NCBI GenBank assembly: GCA_047634015.1 | Contig: JBLIDB010000009.1 | Span: 1-43,881, forward strand | Source: JAJRXG01 sp047634015 | GTDB taxonomy: Bacteria; Bacteroidota; Bacteroidia; Chitinophagales; Saprospiraceae | Direction: 5' to 3' | DNA length: 43,881 bases | Shown here: piece after piece, positions 43,869 to 43,881 of the stretch | How the letters are laid out: each line of letters opens with the position of its first letter | How positions within the stretch are numbered: position 1 is the stretch's first letter | Program-made: the position numbers and the translations under genes | The notes under the pieces: model-generated | The model's database searches: none | The model's input: only the letters and a program-made list of their open reading frames with translations | Told to the model about the DNA's origin: nothing

Positions 43869-43881
43869 ACAACTTTTATCA

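Larger units (their letters stand above)
42511..43881. mobile_element. ISAon1/ISL3-like insertion sequence, cut by the window edge
   Basis: Contains an N-terminal-region ORF and a DDE transposase ORF, both on the minus strand. It truncates the thrombospondin-type gene. The left boundary is placed only approximately because I could not identify the terminal inverted repeats; the right end lies beyond the window. Confidence 0.75.

Overview
The window is a chromosomal segment of a member of the Bacteroidota. Supporting signs are promoters of the TTTG-N19-TAnnTTTG type, secreted proteins with the 'gliding motility' C-terminal domain of type IX secretion, DUF6089 and DUF1080 proteins, an ISAon1/ISL3-like insertion sequence, and a sulfite reductase with a HEPN-like tail. 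The order cannot be fixed from sequence alone; a Saprospiria-like lineage is a guess.

Region 1 (1-6400, minus strand): a decayed outer-membrane barrel gene at the edge, then a compact assimilatory sulfur operon read from right to left. It encodes sulfite reductase, SUMT (cobA), precorrin-2 dehydrogenase, APS/PAPS reductase (cysH), ferredoxin-NADP reductase and a 2Fe-2S ferredoxin. Together these reduce activated sulfate to sulfide, make the siroheme precursor and supply electrons. Its 5' leader (6041-6400) is the most striking part of the window. It holds two tandem short ORFs that encode peptides with six and seven consecutive cysteines. Each is followed by an intrinsic terminator. In the second unit an 11-nt segment over the leader stop codon is perfectly complementary to the 5' arm of the terminator. 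This is the layout of classical ribosome-mediated attenuation, here apparently sensing Cys-tRNA and present twice in series. A well-spaced promoter puts the first leader ATG only a few bases after the predicted transcription start.

Region 2 (6500-14900): an ADPRM-like metallophosphoesterase lipoprotein, small secreted and outer-membrane proteins, a DUF1080 lipoprotein, a PAP2 phosphatase, and a three-gene cassette made of a large P-loop ATPase, a minimal MscS-type channel (ATGA overlap) and a cation/proton antiporter.

Region 3 (14900-21300): an accessory stretch with a broken type IX secreted protein, two convergent sterol-desaturase-like enzymes, relics of a peptidase S74 surface protein beside an intact, highly repetitive copy, and tRNA-Cys.

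Region 4 (21300-39550): mostly housekeeping genes (DsbA-like protein, clpB, a metallopeptidase/TolB-propeller/barrel protein, aroA, osmC-like, phoH, SAM hydrolase, a TlpA-like lipoprotein, aroB, M24 and M42 peptidases, recX and a cytidylate-kinase-like gene). It also contains dispersed palindromic repeats, a duplicated gene tail and a paired GACA-N3-TGTC operator candidate.

Region 5 (39550-43881): an unexplained non-coding block of about 280 bp bounded by copies of a 16-bp repeat, a glycosyltransferase with no normal start codon, a broken thrombospondin-type-3/CBM protein, and an insertion sequence with a frameshifted transposase. Nearly all broken host genes in the window encode secreted or surface proteins.
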